From Trinickia dinghuensis (GTDB taxonomy: Bacteria > Pseudomonadota > Gammaproteobacteria > Burkholderiales > Burkholderiaceae): 64,000 nt of DNA. Below the pieces are notes generated by a model that was not told where the DNA came from, made no database searches, and was given only the letters and a program-made list of their open reading frames with translations. The first letter of the stretch is position 1. Each line of letters starts with the position of its first letter. This document shows positions 33,900 to 41,964 of the stretch, in pieces. Where the stretch lies: positions 1 to 64,000 of the forward strand of contig NZ_QRGA01000016.1 in the NCBI RefSeq assembly GCF_003367175.1, given 5' to 3'. The translations under genes and the position numbers were made by a program.

Positions 33900-33985
33900 G
33901 CGATAGAACCCTTCGGGGTCAAGGTGGAGCGACCCACCGTGAAGCGCAGGGTGCCGTTTTGCCGTTCGCCTGGGCAGCCGAGTGA
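33900..33985 (+). promoter_or_regulatory. Candidate ZTP (pfl-type) riboswitch in the glyA leader
   Basis: The 356-bp ybgC-glyA interval holds a structured block. A GAACCC-TTCG-GGGTC hairpin (33906-33920) is followed by GGTG/CACC pairing around GGAGCGAC (33922-33938), 'CCGTGAAG', and the box CGCCTGGGCA at 33967-33976. The last box matches the conserved 3' part of the pfl RNA motif, which senses the purine intermediate ZTP and is often found before glyA, folD and purH. The 5' half fits less clearly. About 155 nt separate it from the glyA start. Confidence 0.5.
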
Positions 33986-34140
33986 TGGTGCGCCGCGTTT
34001 GCGCCGCCAGCGGTTGCCTCGCCCGCGTAACGGAATCTTCCGCCACGTCCGGGCTGGCCTGCCGCCAGCCGCGCAAGCGTACGTCCGGTACGTATCCCGC
34101 GCACGATTCGGCCAACCTGTTCACCCTTAACGGAACGCGT

Positions 34141-35388
34141 ATGTTTGACAGAGCCCAAAGCACCATCGCCAACGTCGATCCTGAGATCTGGAACGCCATC
34201 CAGCAGGAAAACCACCGTCAAGAAGAGCACATCGAGCTCATCGCGTCGGAAAACTACACGAGCCCGGCCGTGATGGCCGCGCAGGGCTCGCAATTGACGA
34301 ACAAGTATGCCGAGGGCTATCCCGGCAAGCGCTATTACGGCGGCTGCGAATACGTTGACGTGGTCGAGCAACTGGCAATCGACCGCGTGAAGGCGCTCTT
34401 CGGCGCCGAGGCCGCGAACGTGCAGCCGAACTCGGGATCGCAGGCGAACCAAGGCGTGTTCTTCGCGATGCTCAAGCCCGGCGATACCATCATGGGCATG
34501 AGCCTCGCCCATGGCGGCCACCTGACGCACGGCTCGCCCGTGAACATGTCGGGCAAGTGGTTCAACGTGGTCAGCTACGGCCTGAACGAAGCCGAAGACA
34601 TCGATTACGACGCCGCGGAAAAGCTCGCGAACGAGCACAAGCCGAAGCTGATCGTGGCCGGCGCGTCGGCCTTCGCGCTGCGCATCGATTTCGAGCGCTT
34701 GGCGAAGATCGCCAAATCGGTCGGCGCTTATTTGATGGTCGACATGGCGCACTATGCCGGGCTCATCGCCGCGGGCGTGTACCCGAACCCGGTGCCGCAC
34801 GCGGATTTCGTCACGACGACCACGCACAAGAGCCTGCGCGGCCCGCGCGGCGGCGTCATTCTGATGAAGGCCGAGTTCGAGAAGCCAATCAATTCGGCGA
34901 TTTTCCCGGGCATTCAAGGCGGCCCGCTGATGCACGTGATCGCCGGCAAGGCGGTGGCGTTCAAGGAAGCGGGCTCGCCCGAGTTCAAGGCCTATCAGCA
35001 GGCGGTGGTCGAGAACGCGCGCGTGCTGGCCGAAACGCTGGTCAAGCGCGGCCTGCGCATCGTCTCGGGCCGCACCGAAAGCCACGTGATGCTCGTGGAT
35101 CTGCGCGCCAAGAACATCACGGGCAAGGCCGCGGAAGCCGCGCTCGGGGCCGCGCACATCACGGTCAACAAGAACGCGATTCCGAACGACCCGGAAAAGC
35201 CGTTCGTGACGAGCGGTATCCGCCTGGGCTCGCCCGCGATGACGACGCGCGGCTTCGGCACGAAGGAAGCCGAGCAAGTGGGCAACCTGATCGCCGACGT
35301 GCTCGAGCACCCGGAAGACGCCGCGACGATCGAGCGCGTGCGCGCACAGGTGGCCGAGCTCACGAAGCGATTCCCCGTCTATCGCTGA
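34141..35388 (+). CDS. glyA: Serine hydroxymethyltransferase
   Basis: The protein has 415 residues from ATG 34141; the frame stays open upstream, but the family begins [20 protein letters not shown]-binding Lys is K230 in '[14 protein letters not shown]'. '[40 protein letters not shown]' is the N-terminal substrate and folate region. It converts serine and tetrahydrofolate to glycine and methylene-tetrahydrofolate in the cytoplasm. nrdR follows after six bases, so the two are co-transcribed. A candidate ZTP riboswitch upstream fits the link between one-carbon units and purine synthesis. Confidence 0.98.
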   Translation: MFDRAQSTIANVDPEIWNAIQQENHRQEEHIELIASENYTSPAVMAAQGSQLTNKYAEGYPGKRYYGGCEYVDVVEQLAIDRVKALFGAEAANVQPNSGSQANQGVFFAMLKPGDTIMGMSLAHGGHLTHGSPVNMSGKWFNVVSYGLNEAEDIDYDAAEKLANEHKPKLIVAGASAFALRIDFERLAKIAKSVGAYLMVDMAHYAGLIAAGVYPNPVPHADFVTTTTHKSLRGPRGGVILMKAEFEKPINSAIFPGIQGGPLMHVIAGKAVAFKEAGSPEFKAYQQAVVENARVLAETLVKRGLRIVSGRTESHVMLVDLRAKNITGKAAEAALGAAHITVNKNAIPNDPEKPFVTSGIRLGSPAMTTRGFGTKEAEQVGNLIADVLEHPEDAATIERVRAQVAELTKRFPVYR

Positions 35389-35394
35389 TCGGCC

Positions 35395-35874
35395 ATGCGC
35401 TGCCCCTTCTGCCGGCATGAAGATACGCAAGTTGTCGACTCGCGCGTATCCGAAGACGGCGCCGCGATTCGGCGGCGCCGCCGCTGCCCAGCCTGCGACA
35501 AGCGTTTCACGACGTACGAGCGGGTTGAGCTGATGCTGCCGGCGGTGGTCAAGAAGGATGGCAGCCGCAGCGAGTTCGACCGCCGCAAGATCGCCGCGAG
35601 CATGCAGCTCGCGCTGCGCAAGCGCCCCGTCGCCGCCGAGGCGATCGACGCGGCGGTGGCTCGCATCGAATACCAGCTGCTCGGCAGCGGGGAGCGCGAA
35701 GTTCGCAGCGAGCGGCTTGGCGAACTCGTGATGAACGAGCTGCTTCAGCTCGACAAGATCGCCTACGTGCGTTTTGCTTCCGTGTACCGGCGCTTCGAAG
35801 ACGTGTCCGAATTCGAGGACGTGATCGAGGAGTTTCGCCGGCCCAAGCAAGAGAAGACCACGCGCAAGCGCTGA
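35395..35874 (+). CDS. nrdR: Transcriptional repressor NrdR
   Basis: The protein has 159 residues. The zinc ribbon uses C3, C6, C31 and C34 ('[10 protein letters not shown]' and '[14 protein letters not shown]'). An ATP-cone follows ('[31 protein letters not shown]' to about residue 140). NrdR binds NrdR boxes and represses ribonucleotide reductase genes when loaded with dATP/ATP. It lies six bases after glyA, a common arrangement in Burkholderiaceae. The C-terminal 'KQEKTTRKR' tail is basic and variable. Confidence 0.97.
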   Translation: MRCPFCRHEDTQVVDSRVSEDGAAIRRRRRCPACDKRFTTYERVELMLPAVVKKDGSRSEFDRRKIAASMQLALRKRPVAAEAIDAAVARIEYQLLGSGEREVRSERLGELVMNELLQLDKIAYVRFASVYRRFEDVSEFEDVIEEFRRPKQEKTTRKR

Positions 35875-36022
35875 TTCCGTTTTCCGTTTCGCTCGCCTCG
35901 CCACGCTCGTTTTGCTCCCGCGGTTCACTCGATCGATGCGCCATTCGGCCGAACGGGCGATGGTGCGGCTCGCGTACTCCCGCTAGATTGGCGGCGTGCC
36001 GATCGAACGGGAGCGACGCAAC

Positions 36023-36598
36023 ATGCAAGACGGATTCGAACGCGGCCGCGCAGGCCGGCGTAGGCGATCGCGCTGTCGCGGGTTCTCGCTCGTCGAGCTG
36101 CTCGTCGTCACCGTGCTCGTGGCGTCCGCCGCGATGGCGGCCGCTCCCGTTTTTTCCGAATGGCACGCTCGCGATCGCGTCGACGGCGCGGCCAGAGCGC
36201 TGCTCGCCGGTCTCACGCTCGCACGCGGCGAGGCGATCGCCCGTGGAGCCCGCGTCGTCGTCTGCGCGGCCGACGGCGCGCCTCGCTGCGTGCCGTCGGG
36301 ACATGCTTGCGCGCGCGGTGCGCTGGGCTGGTCCTGCGGGTGGGCGGTCGTCGTCGAACCCAGGCGCAATGGGCAAGCGCTGCGTATTCATCGGCGCCTC
36401 GCCGGTGTTTCGATCGCCACCGCGGCGGCCCGCGTCGAGTTCACGCCGCCGGCCGGGCAAGTGATCGGAGGCTTTCGCAAGTTCGAATTTTCGGTCGCGG
36501 GCCGCAGCGACGATCGGTTGCGCCGATGCGTGCGCATCGCGGCGGGAGGGCGTTCGCGGCTCGAGGCCGGCGGCTGCGGCAGGCGGGCCGGAGCATGA
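36023..36598 (+). CDS. fimT: GspH/FimT-type minor pilin
   Basis: The protein has 191 residues from ATG 36023, with GGGAG upstream; an in-frame GTG at 35996 is less likely. A basic leader ends at the prepilin peptidase site 'RG-FSLVELLVVTVLV', with the required Glu at +5, followed by the hydrophobic helix. Residues after about 60 resemble the GspH/FimT globular domain ('ARALLAGLTLARGEAIARGARVVVCAAD', 'GWAVVVEPRRNG'). Minor pilins prime assembly of the type IV pilus and sit at its tip. The stop overlaps the pilV start (ATGA). Confidence 0.85.
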   Translation: MQDGFERGRAGRRRRSRCRGFSLVELLVVTVLVASAAMAAAPVFSEWHARDRVDGAARALLAGLTLARGEAIARGARVVVCAADGAPRCVPSGHACARGALGWSCGWAVVVEPRRNGQALRIHRRLAGVSIATAAARVEFTPPAGQVIGGFRKFEFSVAGRSDDRLRRCVRIAAGGRSRLEAGGCGRRAGA

Positions 36599-37047
36599 GC
36601 GTCATTCGCAAGAATGGGCACGCGTGCGCCGGGGCTTCGTTGCTGGAAGTCTTGATCGCCTTGTCCTTGCTTGCCGCCTCCGTGCTTGGCATGGCCGCGT
36701 CTCAATTGATGTCGCTGCGCGAGTCCGACGCGCGGACAAGCCACGCGCACGCTTCTTGGACGGCCTCATCCGTCGCTGAAGCGATGCGTTGGCCTGAACT
36801 GGCTTCGCCGGTCCTCGCGCGCCGGCGAGCGTATGTCGTGGCGGCGCTGCCCGGCGGGCGAATATCGGTTGTCGACGATGCGGGCGGGTCCGGCGCAGTG
36901 CTCGTGCAGTGGGCATCGGGCTCGGGCTCGGGCTCGGGCTCAGGCCCCTCGGAACAACGACAACCGGCGGATGCGGGTCTTTGCATGCGTGTCGATAGCC
37001 GTGCATCCGCGCGTTGCATCGCGATGCCCTTCGCGAGTGGCGAATGA
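36595..37047 (+). CDS. pilV: Type IV pilus minor pilin PilV
   Basis: The protein has 150 residues with start and stop overlapping both neighbours by ATGA. The prepilin site is 'CAG-ASLLEVLIALSLLAASVLGMAASQL', with an Ala instead of the usual Phe/Met at +1 and Glu at +5. 'DARTSHAHASWTASSVAEAMRW' fits the PilV family. A Ser-Gly run is coded by four GGGCTC hexamers (36918-36941). It should work with FimT, PilW, PilX and PilE in the tip complex. It is shorter than typical PilV. Confidence 0.8.
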   Translation: MSVIRKNGHACAGASLLEVLIALSLLAASVLGMAASQLMSLRESDARTSHAHASWTASSVAEAMRWPELASPVLARRRAYVVAALPGGRISVVDDAGGSGAVLVQWASGSGSGSGSGPSEQRQPADAGLCMRVDSRASARCIAMPFASGE

Positions 37048-37880
37048 TAGGACGGCGCGCAACGGGCGGCCGCAACACGACCAGGCAGGCGGGGCACATG
37101 CTGCTCGAATGGCTGGTCGCGTCGGCGCTCGGGCTCGTCGTGCTGGCCGGCACGCTGACGCTCTATCGGGTGCAGCGCGAGTCGTTTGCCGGGGCGGCCG
37201 AGCGAGCGCGCATGCTCGAGGCGGGCGCGGCTGCGCTGATGCTCGTCGGGCAGCAGATCCAAATGGCGGGTTATGCGCCGCTCGATCAGCCGGCGCTGCG
37301 GGCGCGGGTCACGCCGGGCATCTTCGGCTGTCAGTCCGGGCGGCCCAAGGCGACCGAAACGGGCGGCGATCTCGCCTGTACGGCCCGCTCCTCGGATCGC
37401 CTGAACTCGGATGGGCTGATCGTGCGCTACGCCGACGACGCGGTCGCGACGTGGCATGGCGCATCCGGTGAGCCGACCGATTGTCTGGGGCAAGGCGTGG
37501 CGCGCCATGGCGAGCACGCCGTGATCGTCAATCGGTTCTATGTCGCGCAGCCCGAGCGACGCGACGAGCCCGAGCTGTATTGCGACGGCAGCGGCAATGC
37601 TGGGCACCCGCAGCCCGTCGTCGAGGGCATCGATCGCATCGAACTCAGTTACTGGCTGCGCGGAGCCGAACAGCCGATACGGGCACGCGCCCTCGCGCCG
37701 ATGCAATGGGCCGACGTCGTGGCCGTCGATCTATGCGTCGTTGTGCTGGGAAGGGGAGCGTCCGGTGCACGCGGTTTCGTCGATTGCGGCGGAAATCGCG
37801 TATCGAGTTTGGACGGGCGCCGGAGGCTGTCCCTGTCGCGTCATTTGGTGCTGCGAAATCGACAGGAGCCGCCGCCGTGA
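37044..37880 (+). CDS. pilW: Type IV pilus minor pilin PilW
   Basis: The protein has 278 residues from ATG 37044, overlapping the pilV stop; the frame is open ten codons upstream, but coupling favours 37044. The prepilin-like segment is 'QAGHMLLEWLVASALGLVVLAGTLTLY', with Glu in the +5 region. The conserved PilW phrase is 'QQIQMAGYAPLD', and paired Cys residues occur ('GIFGCQSGRP' and 'GDLACTARSS'). The C-terminal part is typical ('VVAVDLCVVVLG'). The stop overlaps the pilX GTG start. Confidence 0.85.
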   Translation: MIGRRATGGRNTTRQAGHMLLEWLVASALGLVVLAGTLTLYRVQRESFAGAAERARMLEAGAAALMLVGQQIQMAGYAPLDQPALRARVTPGIFGCQSGRPKATETGGDLACTARSSDRLNSDGLIVRYADDAVATWHGASGEPTDCLGQGVARHGEHAVIVNRFYVAQPERRDEPELYCDGSGNAGHPQPVVEGIDRIELSYWLRGAEQPIRARALAPMQWADVVAVDLCVVVLGRGASGARGFVDCGGNRVSSLDGRRRLSLSRHLVLRNRQEPPP

Positions 37881-38488
37881 CGAATGTCCGAAGAAAGGCG
37901 CAAAGGCCGTGCGCGATCCGCCGCGGTAGGCGGGCGTGCCGGCTTGCCGCCGAAGCCGCCGGCCGCGCGGGCACTGGTGCCGGCACGGCGGCTCGGCATC
38001 GGCATCGAGGCGTCGCGTTGCCGAGCGCGCTGATGCTCGCATCGATGATGCTTACGACGTCGGCTGTCTGGCTCGAGGCGTCGATCGCGCACGGGCGTTA
38101 CGACGCGAATGTGTACGACCATCTGCGCGCGACGCAAGCGGCGGACGCCGCATTGATCCTTTGCGAGCGCGACTTGCGCGCCGGCGTCGCGCCGGTGCTG
38201 CCCGCATCCCGGGGGGCGCCGGTGCAGTGGACGAAGGCCGAGACGTTCGACGGATCGTTGGCGTACACGCCCGTGCCGTCATGGCCCGGGTCGGCTCGTT
38301 CGCCGCAATGCGCGATCGAAGCGGCATTCGTCGAAGGAGAGTCCGATGCGCACGCGTATTGGATTACCGCACGCGGATTCGGCGCGGCCGAGTCGACTCA
38401 GGCGTGGCTTCAACTGACGATCGTGCGCGAGGCAGGCCGCGAGCGACGGGCATGGCGGCGCATCGTGGCGGCGCCGACGGCAAGCTGA
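37877..38488 (+). CDS. pilX: Type IV pilus assembly protein PilX
   Basis: The protein has 203 residues from GTG 37877, which overlaps the pilW stop (GTGA). A long basic leader of about 45 residues precedes 'HRGVALPSALMLASMMLTTSAVWL', the PilX N-terminal motif, which lacks the Glu5 of true pilins. 'NVYDHLRATQAADAALILCERDL' follows and also fits PilX. PilX supports pilus-mediated aggregation and tip assembly. The leader is longer than usual. pilE follows after 18 bp. Confidence 0.8.
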   Translation: MTNVRRKAQRPCAIRRGRRACRLAAEAAGRAGTGAGTAARHRHRGVALPSALMLASMMLTTSAVWLEASIAHGRYDANVYDHLRATQAADAALILCERDLRAGVAPVLPASRGAPVQWTKAETFDGSLAYTPVPSWPGSARSPQCAIEAAFVEGESDAHAYWITARGFGAAESTQAWLQLTIVREAGRERRAWRRIVAAPTAS

Positions 38489-38506
38489 ACGAGAAAAGGG
38501 AAGGCC

Positions 38507-38968
38507 ATGGAAGCAAGCGGATCGTCATCGTTATCGTCACCGTCACGTGGTTTCTCGATGCTCGAGGTCGTCTTGACACTCGCAATGGCGGCGGTCCTGG
38601 CCGCCTACGCCGTGCCGTCGTATCGTGCCTACGCGGCCCGCGGGCATCGGATCGATGCGGTCATTGCCCTGCATCGCGCCGCGCGATACATCGCCGCGAA
38701 CGCGTTTGCTCCAGGATCGATGCCGGGTTTGGCGCCCGGTCTCGATCGTGTTCCGGAGCACGGGCGTGTCGTTTATCGGCTGGAACTATCGCCCGCCGCG
38801 GAGGCCAGCGGCGGTTACGAGTTGCGGGCGATGCCTGTCGACGGTGGCCCGATGCAAGGCGACGGATGCGGGACGTTCGTGCTCGACGGTCTAGGCATGC
38901 GCTCGAATCTGGGGCCGAGCGTTGACGGTGCAAGCGTCGAGCGATGCTGGTCGGGACGCGCTGCGTAA
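38507..38968 (+). CDS. pilE: Type IV pilin PilE-like minor pilin
   Basis: The protein has 153 residues with GGGAAGG before the ATG. The prepilin site 'SRG-FSMLEVVLTLAMAAVLAAYAVPSYRAYAARGHRIDAV' is canonical, with Glu at +5. 'GYELRAMPVDGGPMQGDGCGTFVLDGLGMRSN' and a C-terminal Cys ('VERCWSG') match PilE proteins and can form the D-region disulfide. It closes the minor-pilin operon. No pilY1 gene, which often accompanies these genes, is found in the window. Confidence 0.88.
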   Translation: MEASGSSSLSSPSRGFSMLEVVLTLAMAAVLAAYAVPSYRAYAARGHRIDAVIALHRAARYIAANAFAPGSMPGLAPGLDRVPEHGRVVYRLELSPAAEASGGYELRAMPVDGGPMQGDGCGTFVLDGLGMRSNLGPSVDGASVERCWSGRAA

Positions 38969-39046
38969 GAAGCGTGCGTAGGAAGCCCCGCCACGACACG
39001 CGGCAGCGATGCAATGCACGCCTGGGCGCGCCCCGGTGACCCTCCG

Positions 39047-39511
39047 CTATGACTCGTCGCTTGCCTCGTCCTGCTCCCGGTGTTCGTCCCGCTTGCGCGA
39101 AAAGTGGCTCCAGGCCTGCACCCCGGCCCAGGCGGCAGCGCCAATGGCTCCCCACTTGAGTACCGGTTTGGCGCCCGCGGCCACGGTCGCGCGCAACGGT
39201 TTGCCCAATGCGATCGACGCGAGCGAGCTGACGAGCGGATGCTGCAGCACCCAGTCGCTGATCGACGCGTTGACGCCGCGTCCGGAACGCTTGCCGCGCA
39301 TGACGCCGAACCCGGGCACGAGCAGCTTGATCCAGCCGAAGTTGGCGAATTTTCGATGAAGCTCCATGCGCGCTTGCACGAACTCGGCACGTTCGACCTC
39401 CGCGCGCAGCAACAGCAGCTCCTTGCGGACCGCGCGCATCTGCGGGGTGCTCGCGTCCCGCACGGGGGAGCGCCTGCGGTGAGCCGAATTGGGCGAAGTG
39501 GATTCGTTCAT
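39047..39511 (-). CDS. DUF3318/YqjK-like membrane-associated protein
   Basis: The protein has 154 residues from ATG 39511 (MNESTSPNSAHRRRS). It has a charged N-terminal half with 'RKELLLLRAEVERAEFVQARMELHRK' (helical), then 'FGWIKLLVPGFGV' and a C-terminal hydrophobic stretch 'LKWGAIGAAAWAGVQAWSHF'. It follows the holin-X-type gene on the same strand; with the DUF883 gene the three form a conserved set in Burkholderiaceae, comparable to enterobacterial yqjD-yqjE-yqjK. Molecular function is unknown; a role in stationary-phase membrane physiology is likely. Confidence 0.75.
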   Translation of the reverse strand: MNESTSPNSAHRRRSPVRDASTPQMRAVRKELLLLRAEVERAEFVQARMELHRKFANFGWIKLLVPGFGVMRGKRSGRGVNASISDWVLQHPLVSSLASIALGKPLRATVAAGAKPVLKWGAIGAAAWAGVQAWSHFSRKRDEHREQDEASDES

Positions 39512-39642
39512 AGTGGCGAGGGTTCGATGGGCCAAAAAGGAAAGGCCGGGAATCGAGGGGCGGGCATCGCGGCGAGCCGCACGGCGCCATGCGTCATGGG
39601 GCTGCCGCCTGGCGCCGGCACCTTGAGCGAGCAAGCCTGCGC

Positions 39643-40032
39643 TCACGGCTCGCGGAACATGTCGCGGTCCTTCTCGAATTCGTGCAACGTAGCTTCGAAG
39701 ACGATCGGCGCCGCGCGCAAGCCGCTGCGCGCTCGGACCGCGCAGATCGCGGCGCCGATCGCGTAGACGGCCGTAATGCCGGCGAGCACCTGCAAGCGGT
39801 CGTTGTCCCAGAAGGCCACGGCGATCAGCGCGGTCAAACTGATGAGCGCCATCATCGCGAACATCACGGAGACGAGCCCAAGGAAAATCACGGCGAGGAA
39901 CCGCTCTCGCTCCTCGGCCAGCTCGATGCCGATCAGCTCGAGACGCGCATGGAGCAGGGCGACCACCGATCCGATCATGCGGCGCAACGGCCCATGGCCG
40001 GCATGCTGCTGCGAATGCGTATCGTTTGACAT
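39643..40032 (-). CDS. Holin-X/YqjE-family membrane protein
   Basis: The protein has 129 residues from ATG 40032 (MSNDTHSQQHAG). It has 'ARLELIGIELAEERERFLAVIFLGLVSVMFAMMALISLTALIAVAFW' and a second hydrophobic segment 'VLAGITAVYAIGAAICAVRAR', giving two membrane spans, then a charged tail. The family name refers to phage holin similarity, but this chromosomal copy lies in the DUF883-holin-DUF3318 trio and is not part of a prophage. Exact function is unknown. Confidence 0.85.
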   Translation of the reverse strand: MSNDTHSQQHAGHGPLRRMIGSVVALLHARLELIGIELAEERERFLAVIFLGLVSVMFAMMALISLTALIAVAFWDNDRLQVLAGITAVYAIGAAICAVRARSGLRAAPIVFEATLHEFEKDRDMFREP

Positions 40033-40183
40033 GGATTGGCAATGGCAAAAAAGCATGCAATGCGACGGCCGGCCGTGGGAGCGGTGCGGGGCGGGGCGCT
40101 AAGATCCGCTGCCCGGCACCGGCCACGTCCGACAAAAACGCGCAAATAGGACGGACGCGGGCCGCCCTTCGCGCGCGAGGCGG

Positions 40184-40486
40184 TTACTTGCGGTTGATCA
40201 GCAGGCCGACGAGCACGCCGACGCCGGCCGCGATACCGATCGCCGTCCAAGGGCGTTCGTGAACGTAGTCGTCGGTGGCGCGCACGGCCTTCTTGCCTTT
40301 CTCGACGACGACCACCTGCACGTCCGCCGCTTTTTCCTTCGCTTGCTTCAATCGGGTCAGCGCGGTTTCGCGCAGTTCGGAGGCGCGTTCGCCCGTCGCG
40401 CTCGCGGCTTGCTTCAACAGATCCTCGGCGTCCGCGAGGACGTTTTTGATGTCGGACATTAATCTCTCCTTGTTGACTTCTGACAT
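40184..40486 (-). CDS. DUF883/ElaB-YqjD-family protein
   Basis: The protein has 100 residues from ATG 40486 (MSEVNKERLM); a second ATG at 40459 with AAGGAGAG upstream is also possible. A long amphipathic helix ('DIKNVLADAEDLLKQAASATGERASELRETALTRLKQAKEKA') is followed by 'DDYVHERPWTAIGIAAGVGVLVGLLINRK', the C-terminal membrane anchor typical of the family. E. coli YqjD/ElaB are tail-anchored and bind ribosomes in stationary phase; whether this homologue does so is not known. Confidence 0.9.
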   Translation of the reverse strand: MSEVNKERLMSDIKNVLADAEDLLKQAASATGERASELRETALTRLKQAKEKAADVQVVVVEKGKKAVRATDDYVHERPWTAIGIAAGVGVLVGLLINRK

Positions 40487-40726
40487 AAGAGCCCCCTTGT
40501 TTCTTCTACGCGAGCATCGTACCAAAGATAGGCCGGTCGGCGGCGCACCGCAGCAATTGGTTTGCTGCCGCGCACGAATTGTTCCTGTCCGCTAGCTTGC
40601 GGCAGGCGCGCGCCGTTACGGGAAAACGGGTGGGATGACGAATGGGAAGACGATCGGCCCGGGAGGCGGGCCGCGATGCGCAGGCGCGGCGAATTTACAA
40701 CAAGGAGAGGGGCTGAGCGGGAGCGC

Positions 40727-41542
40727 TCAGCGCTCGACGCAAGCCTTCTTCGGTTCGAACAACGGGCCTTGAACGAAGCGCGCGCCGAATTGAGCCAGCG
40801 CGTCGAACTGCATTTCCGTCGCAACGCGATCGAAGATGAGCGGGATGCCGAGCCGGTTGGCGTAGGCGATCAGCGGCTTGGCCATCGCGTCGCGCAGCAC
40901 CGCGCCGCCGTCGATCTTGATGAAGTCGAGCCGGGCCATGTCGGACACCGACAAGATGTGCCCCGCATTGGGTAGATTGCCCGCCACCTTGAAGCCGTAG
41001 CGCTGATAGCTGTTGGCAAGGTAGCCGAGAAACGTGCGGTGCGCGACGGCCGCGCTCGGCAGTTCGATGACCACGCGCCCCGGATTGAGCCCGAACGAGA
41101 CCAGCACCGAGGAAAAGTGCTGCCCATGGTCGTACTTCACGCTCTTGAGCAGCCGCTCGTGAACCCGCAGGAACAGCATGCCGTGACGCTGGGCGCCGAA
41201 GAAGTTGATCGCGTGCAGCGTGCGCGCGAGGCGGTCCAGCGCGACGAGGTCGCGGTCGTCGTCCGCGGTGTCGAACGGATCGAACGCCACGCCGTCGGCA
41301 CGCTCCGTCAGCGCTTGGAAGCCGAGTTCGTCGCCGAAGCGGTCGGCTTGCTCGGGCGAACTCCAGAGCGTCTGCATGCCGCTCATGCTCACGTCGAAAA
41401 TCGGCTGATAAATACTTTGCAGCCGCACGTCCCGAAAGCGCGCAAAGGCACCCTCCTCGCGTTCGTCGAGCGATAGGTGCTCGCGCAAAGTGGGGTGGTC
41501 GGCGGCTCGCGCAACTAGCGCGGGAATGGTCGGCGGAATCAT
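40727..41542 (-). CDS. Degenerate EAL-domain protein
   Basis: The protein has 271 residues from ATG 41542; no good ribosome site is seen and the start is uncertain. The fold pattern of an EAL phosphodiesterase is present ('SIYQPIFDVSMSGMQTLW', 'RVVIELPSAAV', 'DFIKIDGGAVLRD'), but the metal- and substrate-binding residues are lost. The EAL tripeptide reads QTL, the 'DDFG' loop is replaced by 'AGNLPN', and the Asn of the usual 'N-S' strand is missing. It cannot be expected to hydrolyse cyclic di-GMP and may instead bind it or a protein partner, as other degenerate EAL proteins do. It is transcribed away from the hmg cluster. Confidence 0.8.
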   Translation of the reverse strand: MIPPTIPALVARAADHPTLREHLSLDEREEGAFARFRDVRLQSIYQPIFDVSMSGMQTLWSSPEQADRFGDELGFQALTERADGVAFDPFDTADDDRDLVALDRLARTLHAINFFGAQRHGMLFLRVHERLLKSVKYDHGQHFSSVLVSFGLNPGRVVIELPSAAVAHRTFLGYLANSYQRYGFKVAGNLPNAGHILSVSDMARLDFIKIDGGAVLRDAMAKPLIAYANRLGIPLIFDRVATEMQFDALAQFGARFVQGPLFEPKKACVER

Positions 41543-41641
41543 CGGGGAAATGGGGAACGCAGCGTCGATAGTACCAGGCTGCGCGTCATCGGCATCAGCC
41601 AAATACTTATATCGACAGTATCGGCAGTTGTTCCATCGGGG

Positions 41642-41690
41642 TTTACGTTGATTTAACTATACGTAATCCGTTTTACTATTCGTAAATCCG
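41642..41690. promoter_or_regulatory. Repeats in the hmg cluster promoter region
   Basis: Two direct repeats, ACTATACGTAATCCG (41656-41670) and ACTATTCGTAAATCCG (41675-41690), start 19 bp apart. TTTACG (41642-41647) and CGTAAA (41681-41686) form an inverted pair. The block is AT-rich and ends 25 bp before the DUF2783 start, so it probably holds the promoter and regulator sites for the homogentisate genes. Confidence 0.55.
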
Positions 41691-41715
41691 ATTTTGACGG
41701 GGGGAGGGCTCGCCG

Positions 41716-41961
41716 ATGGCTTCGCGCACGACACCCGGGCGCTTGCGGACCGATTCGCGGCTACCCGATCCCGATGCCTTCTACGAAGCGTTGATCGACA
41801 TGCACCGCGGCCTCACCGAGGCCGCGAGCGCGCACGTCAACGCCAAGCTGATCCTGCTGCTCGCCAATCACATCGGCGATCTCGGCGTGTTGCGCGAGGC
41901 CATGGCATTGGCTCGGCAGGACGCGCCGGGCGCCACGTTTATCGATTCAACGGAGAACTAA
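41716..41961 (+). CDS. DUF2783 protein linked to hmgA
   Basis: The protein has 81 residues, all helical ('FYEALIDMHRGLTEAASAHVNAKLILLLANHIGDLGVLREAMALAR'). DUF2783 proteins are regularly coded just before homogentisate 1,2-dioxygenase in Burkholderiaceae; their role is not established. The stop TAA is 3 bp before the hmgA ATG, and the gene is first in the apparent DUF2783-hmgA-fahA operon. Confidence 0.85.
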   Translation: MASRTTPGRLRTDSRLPDPDAFYEALIDMHRGLTEAASAHVNAKLILLLANHIGDLGVLREAMALARQDAPGATFIDSTEN

Positions 41962-41964
41962 GTC

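Noticed and set aside
33919-35928. 669-codon minus-strand open frame across glyA and nrdR
   Set aside because: It is antisense to two unmistakable genes and its translation has no domain character; high GC removes stop codons by chance.
36918-36941. GGGCTC hexamer run in pilV as a phase-variation switch
   Set aside because: Gain or loss of 6-bp units keeps the frame, so on/off switching is not expected; only linker length would change.
39643-40032. Prophage remnant suggested by a holin-like gene
   Set aside because: No other phage gene is nearby and the DUF883/holin-X/DUF3318 trio is a normal chromosomal set.
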